The notes under the pieces: generated by a model | Database searches by the model: none | The model's input: the letters and a program-made list of their open reading frames with translations, nothing else | What the model was told of the DNA's origin: nothing | Translations under genes and position numbers: made by a program | NCBI RefSeq assembly: GCF_014058685.1 | Contig: NZ_CP059055.1 | Coordinates: 1,240,001 to 1,304,000, forward strand | Reading direction: 5' to 3' | DNA length: 64,000 nt | Source of the DNA: Lactobacillus johnsonii | GTDB taxonomy: Bacteria; Bacillota; Bacilli; Lactobacillales; Lactobacillaceae | In this document: positions 26,649 to 35,831 of the stretch, one piece after another | Position numbering within the stretch: position 1 is the first letter of the stretch | How the letters are laid out: the number at the start of each line of letters is the position of its first letter

Positions 26649-29276
26649 TTAATCTCTATTTTCTCTAATCACTTTCACTATTTGAATTAAGATAGTTGGA
26701 ATAATTGCCAAAATTACAATTAACCATACTTCTTGAGCAGTTAATGGTTGAACTGCAAATAGTCCATGTAATGCTGGTACAAAAAGAATTAAGGCTAAAA
26801 GTACGGTACCTAATGCAAAGGCTGCCAAACTGTACCAATTATTTTTAAATCCAATCTTAAAAATACTGTGTTGTGAACGGCAATTGAACCCATGTAGTAA
26901 ACGTGCAAACGTTAAAGTTGAAAAGGCCATAGTACATGCAATTGCTGGTGTATCTCTTAAGCCAAGTAAGAAAGCAGCAATAACACTTAGTGAAATTAAA
27001 AAACCTTGAATACTAATTTGTGTAACGAATTTTTTATCTAACAAACTAGCTTTAGGATCACGTGGTTTACGTTTTAAAATATCAGGATTTCCTGGCTCCA
27101 TCCCAATAGCTAAAGCTGGAAGAGAGTCAGTAACTAAGTTAATGAATAAAAGTTGAACTGCAACAAATGGAACTGGCAATGCAGCGATTGAAGCAAATAA
27201 AACAGTAATGATAGCTGATAAGTTACCCGATAATAAATATCCAATCGCATTACGGATATTTTCATAAACTGTTCTACCATTTGCAACAGCTTTAATAATT
27301 GTCGCAAAGTTGTCATCAGTCAAGATCATACTTGCAGCATCTTTTGATACTTCAGTACCAGTAATACCCATTGCAACACCAACGTCTGCCTTCTTTAATG
27401 CAGGTGCATCGTTAACTCCGTCACCTGTCATTGATACAATATGATTCTTTCTTTGCCAGGCATTAACAATTCTAATTTTGTTTTCTGGTGAAACTCGAGC
27501 ATAAACTGCTACTTTTTCAATTTGTTGGTCTAATTCTTTATCACTTAATGCATCTAACTCTAAACCTGTTAATGCAAGATCACCATCAGTGAAAACACCA
27601 ATCTTTTTCGCAATTGCTACTGCAGTTACTTTGTGGTCACCAGTGATCATCACAGTTCTAATCCCGGCTTCTTTAGCACGTGCAACAGCTGCAACACTTT
27701 CTTTTCTAGGTGGATCCATTTCGGAAACTAAACCAATGAAAGTTAAGTCTTTTTCACTATCAGTAGATAACTCTTCATCACTTTCCTTATAGGCAAATGC
27801 CAACACTCTTAGTCCATTTTCTGAAAAGTGATTATTTTGAGCCAAAATATCTTTTCGATCTTGTTCAGTCATTGGGCGGACATCATCACCAAAACGAATA
27901 TTCACACAACGTTTAAGTAAAACATCGATTGCTCCTTTTACAAAAATTGTAGGAACAGTGTGAATTAAGTGCTTAGTACTCATTAATTTTCTATCAGAGT
28001 CAAAAGGCACTTCCTCTAAACGATCTAAATGTTCTCTTAACTCACTTTCAGATAAGCCTAATTTTCCGTCACCAAGATCAATTCCTGGAACTTTACGGTA
28101 CATTTCTAATAAGGCTGATTCTGTTGGATCACCAATTTTTTTACCATCAGATAAACTTGCATCATTGTTTAAAACTACATCATATAGTAAATACCGATGC
28201 AACTGATTACTTAAGTTCAACTCTTCCGGCTTAAGAACTTTACCGCCAATATAAATGTCTTCAACAGTCATCTTATTTTGCGTTAAAGTTCCAGTTTTAT
28301 CAGAACAAATTACTGAAACTGACCCTAATGATTCAACCGCAGCTAAATTTTTGATAATTGCATGTTCTTTAGCCATTTTTTGAGTTCCCATAGCCTGCAC
28401 AATAGTTACAATTGAGCTTAAAGCTTCAGGAATAGCTGCTACGGCTAATGCTACTGCAAATAGTAGTGCATCTAGTAAAGGTTGACCACGCCACATTTGC
28501 AATCCTAAGATCAAGGCACAGAAAATCAAAATTGCAGTTGCAAGACGAGATGAAAATTGATCAAGTGAAACTTGTAATGGCGTTCTGCGCTCCTTAGTTT
28601 CATTCATTAAGGTAGCAATTTTACCAATTTCAGTATCCATACCAGTTGCTGTAACTAAAACATTTGCACGTCCATAAGTTACAAGAGAACTAGAATATAC
28701 CATGTTTACACGATCAGCCAAAGGAACTTCTTTTTCAAAAGTCGTGTCTAATTTGTCAATATTAGTTGACTCACCTGTTAAGGAACTTTCATTTACCTGC
28801 AATGAAAAATTATCTAAAATTCTACCATCCGCAGTGACTAAATCCCCTGCTTCAAGTAAGAGTATATCGCCAGGAACAACATCTTTTGCGGCAATTTCTT
28901 GTTTCTTACCATCTCTTAAAACCTTAGCGGCAGGGGCAGATAGGGACTTCAAGGCTTCTAGCGACTTTTCCGCCTTAACATGTTGCACTGTTCCTAAAAT
29001 AGCATTTAGAATCAAAACAACAATAATAACTGCTGTACTTTCTAAGTTACCAGTAAATGCAGAAATCACAGCTGCAACAATCAAAATAATAACCATTAGG
29101 TCTTTAAATTGTTCTAAAAAGACTTCTACAACACTTTTTTTCTTACCTTCTACTAAAGCATTGGGTCCTACTTGAGCTAATTTTTCTTGAGCAGCTTTAC
29201 TAGTTAAACCTTGTTGTTCGTTAGCTCCAAGCTGTTTTAGAACTTCCTCTTTACTCTCACGATAATATGCTTTCAC
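26649..29276 (-). CDS. P2A-type cation ATPase, probable Mn2+/Ca2+ exporter
   Basis: 875 aa. It has ten membrane segments in the P2 layout, an actuator TGES at residues 167-170, the phosphorylated Asp in DKTGTLT (residue ~326), MITGDHK, and the hinge GDGVNDAPALKKADVGVAMG. The membrane-4 ion site reads PEALSSIV (residues 283-290) rather than the PEGLP of classical Ca2+ pumps. Streptococcal and lactococcal P-ATPases linked to Mn2+/Ca2+ tolerance share this variant, as I recall. The gene sits directly behind a yybP-ykoY riboswitch, which senses Mn2+, so manganese export is the best inference; automatic annotation may say calcium or magnesium transport. Confidence 0.9.
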   Translation of the reverse strand: MKAYYRESKEEVLKQLGANEQQGLTSKAAQEKLAQVGPNALVEGKKKSVVEVFLEQFKDLMVIILIVAAVISAFTGNLESTAVIIVVLILNAILGTVQHVKAEKSLEALKSLSAPAAKVLRDGKKQEIAAKDVVPGDILLLEAGDLVTADGRILDNFSLQVNESSLTGESTNIDKLDTTFEKEVPLADRVNMVYSSSLVTYGRANVLVTATGMDTEIGKIATLMNETKERRTPLQVSLDQFSSRLATAILIFCALILGLQMWRGQPLLDALLFAVALAVAAIPEALSSIVTIVQAMGTQKMAKEHAIIKNLAAVESLGSVSVICSDKTGTLTQNKMTVEDIYIGGKVLKPEELNLSNQLHRYLLYDVVLNNDASLSDGKKIGDPTESALLEMYRKVPGIDLGDGKLGLSESELREHLDRLEEVPFDSDRKLMSTKHLIHTVPTIFVKGAIDVLLKRCVNIRFGDDVRPMTEQDRKDILAQNNHFSENGLRVLAFAYKESDEELSTDSEKDLTFIGLVSEMDPPRKESVAAVARAKEAGIRTVMITGDHKVTAVAIAKKIGVFTDGDLALTGLELDALSDKELDQQIEKVAVYARVSPENKIRIVNAWQRKNHIVSMTGDGVNDAPALKKADVGVAMGITGTEVSKDAASMILTDDNFATIIKAVANGRTVYENIRNAIGYLLSGNLSAIITVLFASIAALPVPFVAVQLLFINLVTDSLPALAIGMEPGNPDILKRKPRDPKASLLDKKFVTQISIQGFLISLSVIAAFLLGLRDTPAIACTMAFSTLTFARLLHGFNCRSQHSIFKIGFKNNWYSLAAFALGTVLLALILFVPALHGLFAVQPLTAQEVWLIVILAIIPTILIQIVKVIRENRD

Positions 29277-29315
29277 TTAAACCCTCCATCTAATAGGAAA
29301 ACCAGACTTTGGTAT

Positions 29316-29449
29316 AAAAAAAGAGACCATTGTCTGAACAAAAAAAGTTTAGCCAATAGTCTCACCATTTAAACTTACAGCGGAAAAATTAATTTCGTTT
29401 TGACGCCGTAAGTACACCCTTATGCCGGTTACTCCCTATATGTTGGTTA
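29316..29449 (-). promoter_or_regulatory. yybP-ykoY manganese riboswitch
   Basis: On the minus strand the leader contains GGGAGTAACCGGC, ACGGCGTCAAAACG and GTGAGACTATTGG in the order of the yybP-ykoY aptamer. ATAG before GGGAGTA pairs with CTAT near the 3' end, closing P1 together with CCA/TGG. The 3' strand GAGAC-TATTGGC (complement of 29352-29363) is also the left arm of a terminator whose right arm is GACAATGGTCTC (29323-29334), followed by seven U (29316-29322). Thus metal binding that closes P1 would prevent termination. This is transcription-level ON control of the downstream ATPase by Mn2+, the known behaviour of the class. Confidence 0.88.
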
Positions 29450-29453
29450 TAAG

Positions 29454-29488
29454 TTTACCATGTTTTAATTAAGCTAGCAATAAAAAAT
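29454..29488 (-). promoter_or_regulatory. Promoter of the riboswitch-ATPase unit
   Basis: On the minus strand TTGCTA is followed after 17 bases by TAAACT, just before the aptamer begins. Both hexamers are close to the sigma-A consensus. Confidence 0.6.
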
Positions 29489-30600
29489 TATTGACTTACC
29501 CACTGTGCACCACCCAAGTTATAGGCAGTTTTCCCGGGCATTTTCTTTACTGCAAAATAATTCCAAGCACTATCTTTACGTAATTTCTTCTCGGTTTTCT
29601 TTTCAAAAGCTGGATCGGTATAAACTTGAACATCATGTTCTAACTTGATTTTGCCAACTTGTGCTTTAGGAGCAAACTTATTGGAATTTTTTAAATTATC
29701 ATAACTAATCCAAATATTAGGTTTTACATGATAAAAAAGTTGATTGTCTTTCATTTTAACTTGATCAACATAAACTTTTTTACCATTTTTCAAATACATA
29801 TAACCTGAAATTGATTCACTGGGGTAAGCGGCTGCTTCATAGTATCTTTTAAAGACATTATTTTCATGTAAAATAGTGGCCAATTTAACTGGATAATCTG
29901 TCAATATTCCTGAAACATTTTCTTCTGGGCGGGAATACTTCTTCATTTGAGTTTCTGTATCAATGCCCCAGAGTAAATACTTTTTATTATGCTCACCTAA
30001 ATAATCCGCAGCTTTCTTAGCATAAAAATTATTTGCATAATACTGCAGCATTGGTGATATTTTAAAATCACCAGCTAATTGAGTTAGTGGAATTTGTGGA
30101 TCACTTTTATGAATTTTTAAAAGAGCTAGCTCTGAGAACGATTCTAACAACACCCGATTTTGTAAATGATATTTTTTGATTAAACTAAGTAGATTATTGA
30201 TATCGTTATCACTATTATCTTTTGGTTCAATCATAAATTTTACGTTAGAACTTTGATAACGTTTAAAGACATCGACAAGACGATGAATGGACTCACCATT
30301 TTGATTTTCATATGTAATTAGGTCACGATAAGGTAAATTTGCAATGCTTTTATCGATCCCAAAAACTCTACTTAGGTTTTCATCATGGCTCACTACGAGA
30401 ACATGATCAGCAGTTTGTTGTAAATCTAGTTCTAAATAGTCTACTTTTGCACATACTGCACGATCATATGCAACCCAACTATGCTCTGCAAACTTTCCTT
30501 GTTCATTATCTCCCCGGTGGGCTATATTTAAAAAACCGCAAGTAAAAGGAAAAATCAAAATAAAGAAACCAACCAAAATATATTTATTCATAATTCTCAT
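29488..30600 (-). CDS. Glycerophosphodiester phosphodiesterase with C-terminal surface-type domain
   Basis: 370 aa. An N-terminal hydrophobic segment (YILVGFFILIFPFTCGFL) acts as signal peptide or anchor. The GDPD barrel starts at NIAHRGDNEQG and has the metal-ligand pattern VDYLELDLQQT and VVSHDENLSR, plus KFMIEPK. After the barrel (about residue 245) are ~120 residues with repeated Lys/Tyr/Val-rich strands (YLKNGKKVYVDQVKM; IKLEHDVQVYTDPAF; YNLGGAQWVSQ). These resemble Lactobacillus SLAP-like surface domains. It probably hydrolyses glycerophosphodiesters outside the membrane. ATG 30591 is an alternative start. It follows rsuA by 3 nt. Confidence 0.85.
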   Translation of the reverse strand: MRIMNKYILVGFFILIFPFTCGFLNIAHRGDNEQGKFAEHSWVAYDRAVCAKVDYLELDLQQTADHVLVVSHDENLSRVFGIDKSIANLPYRDLITYENQNGESIHRLVDVFKRYQSSNVKFMIEPKDNSDNDINNLLSLIKKYHLQNRVLLESFSELALLKIHKSDPQIPLTQLAGDFKISPMLQYYANNFYAKKAADYLGEHNKKYLLWGIDTETQMKKYSRPEENVSGILTDYPVKLATILHENNVFKRYYEAAAYPSESISGYMYLKNGKKVYVDQVKMKDNQLFYHVKPNIWISYDNLKNSNKFAPKAQVGKIKLEHDVQVYTDPAFEKKTEKKLRKDSAWNYFAVKKMPGKTAYNLGGAQWVSQ

Positions 30601-30603
30601 TCT

Positions 30604-31305
30604 CTACTTGATATCTGTTAGAGTAATTTCTTGATATTGGCCGCGTTTTAGGTTAGCTGGTAGGACTAATTTTCCCATAGAAATTCGATCTAATTCTATT
30701 ACTTTCATCCCGACTGCTCCAAACATTCGCTTAATTTGGTGATACTTTCCCTCTTGAATTTCAATCTCAATTTCTGATTGATCGGACTCTTTATCTTGCA
30801 TCAAAATCTTTAATTCTGCTGGTTTTAGTTTTGTCCCATCACCTAATGTCATACCACTAGCAAAAACTTTAACTGTCTCTTCATCAGCTACTCCAGCAAT
30901 TTTTGCCCGATATTTTTTAGTAACATGTTTATTAGGAGCTAGCAACTCATGGGCTAAAGCACCATCATTTGTTAACAATAATAAACCCGTTGTATCCTTA
31001 TCCAGTCTACCTACTGGCGCTATATCTTTATAACGATCTTTAGGTTTAAGTAAAGAAAGAACAGTTTTTTGACTTTTATCTTCTGTTGCTGAAATAACAC
31101 CTTTAGGTTTATTGAGAAGAAAATAATGGTATTGCTGATATGCCACTTTTTCTCCATCAACTGCTACTTGGTCTTCTTCTTTAACTTGCTCCTTGGGTGT
31201 CTTTACAACTTCTCCATTAACTGTCACAATCTTCTTTTTAATGAGATTATGAACTTCTTTACGTGAACCAACATTCATGTTAGCCAAATACTTATCAATT
31301 CTCAT
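30604..31305 (-). CDS. rsuA: 16S rRNA pseudouridine synthase RsuA family
   Basis: 233 aa. N-terminal S4 domain (MRIDKYLANMNVGSRKEVHNLI) followed by the RsuA/RluB catalytic domain with the catalytic Asp in APVGRLDKDTTGLLLLTNDG and late motifs KYHQIKRMFGAVG. It modifies a single uridine of 16S rRNA (U516 in E. coli). It is downstream of thiI, separated by an intrinsic terminator, and upstream of the GDPD gene with a 3-nt gap. Confidence 0.93.
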   Translation of the reverse strand: MRIDKYLANMNVGSRKEVHNLIKKKIVTVNGEVVKTPKEQVKEEDQVAVDGEKVAYQQYHYFLLNKPKGVISATEDKSQKTVLSLLKPKDRYKDIAPVGRLDKDTTGLLLLTNDGALAHELLAPNKHVTKKYRAKIAGVADEETVKVFASGMTLGDGTKLKPAELKILMQDKESDQSEIEIEIQEGKYHQIKRMFGAVGMKVIELDRISMGKLVLPANLKRGQYQEITLTDIK

Positions 31306-31325
31306 ATATTTTGTCTTTCTAAAAT

Positions 31326-31352
31326 AAAAAGCGCTAGCATTCTGCTAGCACT
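31326..31352 (-). terminator. Intrinsic terminator after thiI
   Basis: GCGCTAGC (31331-31338) pairs with GCTAGCAC (31344-31351), with a U-run on the minus strand at 31326-31330. The rsuA start at 31305 is only about 20 nt beyond, with no obvious promoter between. Confidence 0.85.
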
Positions 31353-31355
31353 TTT

Positions 31356-32573
31356 TTATAACAAGTCTGCGTCTTCTTGAGCCTTATCATCCAAGAACTT
31401 TTGATTTGGATAAATTGGTGTAATCTCCATTCCATCAATTGCTCGCTGAATCATTCCTTCAGCATCAAGTCTATCTTCTAGCTTACGAGCTTCATCCAAT
31501 TTTGGTTTAGTCTTTGGACGCGGTGGAGCAAAAATTGTACAGCAGTCTTCAAATGGTTCAATAGAAAGGTTGAATGTTCCGATTTGCTCAGCTAGCTTAA
31601 TAATTTCAGTTTTATCCATTGTAGCCACTGGACGAAGAACCGGCGTTGAAGTCACATCATTAATTGCAACCATTGATTCTAGTGTTTGAGATGCCACTTG
31701 ACCAACTGATTCACCGTTGAAGATTGCTAACCCACCCCGCATTGCACGAATACGATCTGCTAATTGCAACATAAAGCGGCGTTGAATGGTCATTAAGTAA
31801 CCTTCTGGTAACTTTTCCTTAATTTGCTCTTGAATTTCAGTAAAAGGTACAGCAATAAAGTTAATCTTTCCAGAATAGTTAGCCAAAATTCCAGTTAACT
31901 CTTTTGCTTTAGCAAGTGCCTTTTCAGTAGTATATGGAGGACTAAAGAAGTGCACCATATCAATTTCAACTCCACGCTTCATTGCTAAGTAAGAAGCTAC
32001 TGGAGAATCAATCCCACCTGATAGCATCATGACGGCCTTTCCAGCAGTTCCAACCGGCATACCACCTGCTCCATGAAGAAGTTGGTTTGAAATATAGATT
32101 GCGTCTTGACGAACTTCAATTCTTAAGACTAGGTCAGGCTTTTTCATTTGAACCTTTAAATTATCCATATTATCAAATAGGTAATCACCAATCATCATGT
32201 TTAATTGATTAGTGTCATATTCAAAATCATGGTCACTACGTCTAGTATTAACTTTAAATGTCATACCATCTTTAAAAGTTGCTTGCATCAATTCAAGGGA
32301 TGCTTTTTTGATTGCATCAAGATTCTTATCAACTTTTATAGTTGGAGAATATGTTTGAATACCAAAAACAAGTTTTAAACGTTGATCAATTGTCTCAAAT
32401 GGTGCACCATTTAAGACAATATGCATACGATCATGTTTAGGATGGATCTCAATTTCTGGAAAATCTTGCAAAGCTCTAGTTACATTACCAGCAAGTCTCC
32501 CAATAAAATCTTTTCGATTTTTTCCCTTAGTGGATAGTTCACCATAGCGAACCATTACTTCTGTATATTGCAT
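31356..32573 (-). CDS. thiI: tRNA 4-thiouridine synthase ThiI
   Basis: 405 aa. Domain order is NFLD, THUMP (residues about 60-165) and a PP-loop ATPase with [20 protein letters not shown]. There is no C-terminal rhodanese extension, as usual in Firmicutes. ThiI adenylates U8 of tRNA and adds sulfur delivered by a dedicated NifS-like desulfurase. The immediately upstream gene (gap 9 nt) is such a desulfurase, so the pair is a functional unit. Confidence 0.95.
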   Translation of the reverse strand: MQYTEVMVRYGELSTKGKNRKDFIGRLAGNVTRALQDFPEIEIHPKHDRMHIVLNGAPFETIDQRLKLVFGIQTYSPTIKVDKNLDAIKKASLELMQATFKDGMTFKVNTRRSDHDFEYDTNQLNMMIGDYLFDNMDNLKVQMKKPDLVLRIEVRQDAIYISNQLLHGAGGMPVGTAGKAVMMLSGGIDSPVASYLAMKRGVEIDMVHFFSPPYTTEKALAKAKELTGILANYSGKINFIAVPFTEIQEQIKEKLPEGYLMTIQRRFMLQLADRIRAMRGGLAIFNGESVGQVASQTLESMVAINDVTSTPVLRPVATMDKTEIIKLAEQIGTFNLSIEPFEDCCTIFAPPRPKTKPKLDEARKLEDRLDAEGMIQRAIDGMEITPIYPNQKFLDDKAQEDADLL

Positions 32574-32582
32574 AATTTCACC

Positions 32583-33737
32583 TTATTTCAAATGATTAAT
32601 TTCAGCGAAGTGCTTATATATTTTATCAAAAACTGAAATAAATTGCTCAGCTTCTTCAATTGTATTACTTGGATCAAAACTTAGTCTAATTGCACCGGTA
32701 GCTAAATCATCATCTACCTTCATAGAATTCAAAGTGCCACTCTCTACACCACTTCTTGAAGAACATGCACTAGTGGTTGAAACATAGATATCTTCAGACT
32801 CAAGCGTATGAACTAAAGTTTCCCCGCGAATACCTTCTAATGAAAAACATAAAATACTTGGAACAAAATTATCGTTAATTGGTGAAAAAATATGAATTCC
32901 TGGTTTTCCATTTAGATAGGAAACTATTTTATTCTTAACTGCCAATTCTTGCTCAGCATTTTTCTTTTCATCAGCTAAATATAAACGCATGGCTTTAGCA
33001 GTTGCCGCAATTGCAGGTAAATTTTCAGTACTTGAACGTAAGGCCTTTTCTTGACCACCGCCATCAATTAACGGCTTAATCATTTTACCTTCTTTTTTAT
33101 AAAGAATACCTACGCCACGAGGTGCATGAAATTTATGAGCTGATAGACTCATTAGGTCTACTCGATCAGTAAATACCTCATCCCAAACATCTTTTCCCAA
33201 AGCTTGAACATTATCAACATGAAAAGTAACGTTAGGATAATCTTCTAAAACTTTACTAATAGCTTTAATAGGTTGAATTGTACCAATCTCATTATTAACG
33301 CCCATAATTGAAACCAAAATTGTTTCTTTATCTAATGCTTCTTTTAAATCTTCAGGATTTACTTGTCCACTCTTATCAACTGGTAAAACAGTTATACGAA
33401 ATCCCAAATTTTCTAAAGCACGTACTGAATTTGAAACTGCTGCATGTTCAACACTTGATGTAATAATATGGTTACCAAATTCTTTTTTAGCTAAAGCAGT
33501 ACCTTTGATTGCCCAATTATCAGATTCACTTCCACTAGATGTGAAAAATATCTCATATGGCTTAACATTCAATAAATTAGCAATTTGTTTTCTAGAAGCT
33601 TCTAAAAGTTGATGAGATCGATCTCCCATTTTATGCAAACTTGAAGGATTTCCCCAGATATCCTTTGTTACTTTATCATATGTCTCTAAAGCTGCAGGAT
33701 AGACAGCTGTTGTAGCACTATTATCAAAATAGATCAA
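32583..33737 (-). CDS. Cysteine desulfurase (NifS/IscS-like) partner of ThiI
   Basis: 384 aa class V PLP enzyme. The PLP lysine lies in SLSAHKFHAPRGVG, and the catalytic Cys lies in the flexible loop STTSACSSRSGVESG. Other motifs are YFDNSATTAVYPAAL and TSSGSESDNWAIKG. It mobilises sulfur from cysteine for s4U synthesis by the adjacent ThiI. It starts at TTG 33737, with GGGGAG nine bases upstream. The ezrA terminator ends directly before that ribosome site, so its expression probably depends on readthrough. Confidence 0.94.
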   Translation of the reverse strand: MIYFDNSATTAVYPAALETYDKVTKDIWGNPSSLHKMGDRSHQLLEASRKQIANLLNVKPYEIFFTSSGSESDNWAIKGTALAKKEFGNHIITSSVEHAAVSNSVRALENLGFRITVLPVDKSGQVNPEDLKEALDKETILVSIMGVNNEIGTIQPIKAISKVLEDYPNVTFHVDNVQALGKDVWDEVFTDRVDLMSLSAHKFHAPRGVGILYKKEGKMIKPLIDGGGQEKALRSSTENLPAIAATAKAMRLYLADEKKNAEQELAVKNKIVSYLNGKPGIHIFSPINDNFVPSILCFSLEGIRGETLVHTLESEDIYVSTTSACSSRSGVESGTLNSMKVDDDLATGAIRLSFDPSNTIEEAEQFISVFDKIYKHFAEINHLK

Positions 33738-33751
33738 TTTTCTTTCTCCCC

Positions 33752-33780
33752 TAAAAAACGACCATAGAAGATGGTCGTTT
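33752..33780 (-). terminator. Intrinsic terminator after ezrA
   Basis: A perfect 10-bp stem, AAACGACCAT (33757-33766) with ATGGTCGTTT (33771-33780), is followed on the minus strand by a U-run at 33753-33758. The desulfurase ribosome site begins at 33751. Confidence 0.88.
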
Positions 33781-33827
33781 GATAATCATATAAAATCTTA
33801 ACTTAAAAATACTATTGCTTCAATCTT

Positions 33828-35552
33828 TTACTCTTCTTCGTCTGCTTCTTGCTCGCTATAGTATTCTTTTTCAATTCTTTGATAGCTTCCTGGCTCTACC
33901 TTTTCTAGCGCTGTCGCAATTACGTCCAACGCTTCTTTATACTCATATTTATTCTGATATAAATCATAAGCTTCTTTACGTGCGCGTTTAATTTCAGGAT
34001 TTGAAAGATATTTATTTGAATATTGCATAGTCAATTCAACTAAATCAGCAGAATTTAAAATCTCATCTGCTTCTTTCTTTAAACGTTCAATATCTTCTTG
34101 AATCTGAATCAGTTCACTAGATATTTTTTCCATATTTATTCTAACTTGATTCAATTCATTATCTGTATGCTTAACTTCATTTAATACTAAAGTATACATC
34201 TGAATAAAACTTTCAGGCTTTCCGGGTAACTGACGCCGTTCAACTTTTCGATAAACTAAAGAAATTTCTTGCTTAAAATGGACTATAGAATCATTAGCAA
34301 TTTTTTCTGCATCAAATAGCCCATCTATATCATTTGAGAGTTTTTTCTCAGTCTTTTCAATTTCTTTCAAATTATCTAACATAGTTAGCCATTTATTCTC
34401 AATTTGAGAGTAAACACCGTTACCATCAGCTAACTTTTGACAGTCAACATCAAAGTCAGAATTCATTCGGCTAACTTGACTTTTTAGTTGTCTAGCTTCA
34501 GCTAGCTCTCCATGTGTCAATTCATAACTTTGATCCACATGCTCTAACTTAGCTACAAGTTGATTAGATGCATTTCCAACATGGGAAAGAATTTGAACAA
34601 TTTTATCTTGATTTTTATCAACAAATGGCCGAGCTTTAAATTCTTTTGTAAGAATGTCATATAAGCTATCAATTCGTGTACTTATTTCTTTATTATTCTT
34701 TTCAACCTTTTTAAGCTCTAATTTGGTAAGACTCTTTTTAGTACTATCAACTAGTTCTCTTAAGCTCTTGATTTCTTCTAGTACATCCACTTCAGTAATT
34801 TTGTACTTGTCTTTTATCATTTGACGGTAAGTATTGCTGAGTTCGTTAAGTTGATCGGGAAAAACATTTTTTAACTCTTGATCAAAGTTCTCTACCTTAG
34901 GAAGATCAGTCTTTAAAGTAGTAAGATTTGTATCGATTTTAACTAATACTTTCTTTGCTTCTTCATGATCTCCTTCACCAGATAAATTCTTTACAGTTTG
35001 AAAATCACTTTCTAAGGTTGCTAGATCTTCTTCAATCTGATCAATTGCATTCCCATAATTAAAAGATTGGGATAATATTTTTTTACGTAGTTGTTGGTAG
35101 TCTTTTGATAAAGCAGCATAGTGCTTTTGATTATCTCGATTTGCTTCGAGTAAATTAGTAAATACTTGCTTACTGTGTTCTACATTATCTTGATTAGTCT
35201 GTAATAATTCTGTTGCTTCTTTAATTAATTGGCGAGTTTTTATTAAATTAAATTTTGCATTAAGCCCAGCCGCTTGTTCAAGAAGATGCTTTAATTCTCC
35301 AACGTCCTTAGTATCAACCTTCTGGTATACTTTCTGCCATCTTTTAAAAGTTTCCAAACTTTTTCCGGCTAATTCCATTTTCTCTAAACGTTTAATATCT
35401 TCTTCAACGCTAATATCTTTCAATTCATCAGTTAGCGCATCTAATCCCGCAATCTGATGATTAAAATACTTATTAAGAATAACAACTGTAGCAATAACAG
35501 CAATTATAGCAATCAATATTACAATAATAAGAATAGATAACCCTGATGACAT
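33828..35552 (-). CDS. ezrA: Septation ring formation regulator EzrA
   Basis: 574 aa: one N-terminal membrane helix (GLSILIIVILIAIIAVIATVVIL), then an almost uninterrupted coiled coil of spectrin-like repeats rich in Lys, Glu and Leu. The end GSYQRIEKEYYSEQE is family-typical. EzrA binds the FtsZ tail and limits Z rings to mid-cell. ATG 35552 is chosen over an in-frame upstream codon because GGAGG lies just before it. Transcription probably starts from an extended -10 (TGGTATAAT, complement of 35576-35584), back-to-back with rpsD. Confidence 0.93.
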   Translation of the reverse strand: MSSGLSILIIVILIAIIAVIATVVILNKYFNHQIAGLDALTDELKDISVEEDIKRLEKMELAGKSLETFKRWQKVYQKVDTKDVGELKHLLEQAAGLNAKFNLIKTRQLIKEATELLQTNQDNVEHSKQVFTNLLEANRDNQKHYAALSKDYQQLRKKILSQSFNYGNAIDQIEEDLATLESDFQTVKNLSGEGDHEEAKKVLVKIDTNLTTLKTDLPKVENFDQELKNVFPDQLNELSNTYRQMIKDKYKITEVDVLEEIKSLRELVDSTKKSLTKLELKKVEKNNKEISTRIDSLYDILTKEFKARPFVDKNQDKIVQILSHVGNASNQLVAKLEHVDQSYELTHGELAEARQLKSQVSRMNSDFDVDCQKLADGNGVYSQIENKWLTMLDNLKEIEKTEKKLSNDIDGLFDAEKIANDSIVHFKQEISLVYRKVERRQLPGKPESFIQMYTLVLNEVKHTDNELNQVRINMEKISSELIQIQEDIERLKKEADEILNSADLVELTMQYSNKYLSNPEIKRARKEAYDLYQNKYEYKEALDVIATALEKVEPGSYQRIEKEYYSEQEADEEE

Positions 35553-35624
35553 AATACCCTCCATATTTCATATTAATTATACCAGACTTCATCTTAATAC
35601 CAGCTAGAAAATCTCTACTTTTAC

Positions 35625-35653
35625 TTGCTTTAAAACATATTTCTTACTATAAT
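35625..35653 (+). promoter_or_regulatory. rpsD promoter
   Basis: TTGCTT (35625-35630) and TATAAT (35648-35653) are separated by exactly 17 bases, a near-consensus sigma-A promoter. The start point would be near 35660, giving a leader of about 170 nt. Confidence 0.85.
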
Positions 35654-35659
35654 AGTCTT

Positions 35660-35831
35660 CGTGTAAAATATTTGCAGCAATAAGTGACAAGAACGTCAAC
35701 ATCTTGAGGCGTTTAGTGAACGAGTAACCCGCGCTGCACTGGGCGAAACATGCAACTTGAGATGCACGAATGTTGAACTTATTTCTCATATTTTACTCCA
35801 AAAAATTATTATTTTTTATGGAGGATTTTTT
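35660..35831 (+). promoter_or_regulatory. Probable autoregulatory S4 leader of rpsD
   Basis: The ~170-nt leader holds no credible gene but is rich in potential helices. TCAACAT (35696-35702) pairs with ATGTTGA (35770-35776), and inside are CGTT/AACG (about 35710-35722) and a GC-rich segment around 35728-35745. Firmicutes rpsD genes are known to be repressed by S4 binding to a pseudoknotted leader, and this layout fits that class. Identity with the described motif is by recollection and should be tested with a covariance model. Confidence 0.62.

Noticed and set aside
28702-29175. 157-codon plus-strand frame
   Set aside because: Antisense to the first part of the P-type ATPase; no ribosome site and low-complexity Ser/Thr/Ile composition typical of a shadow frame.
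35757-35831. N-terminal extension of S4
   Set aside because: It reads through the structured leader and is not part of the family; GGAGG before 35832 sets the start.
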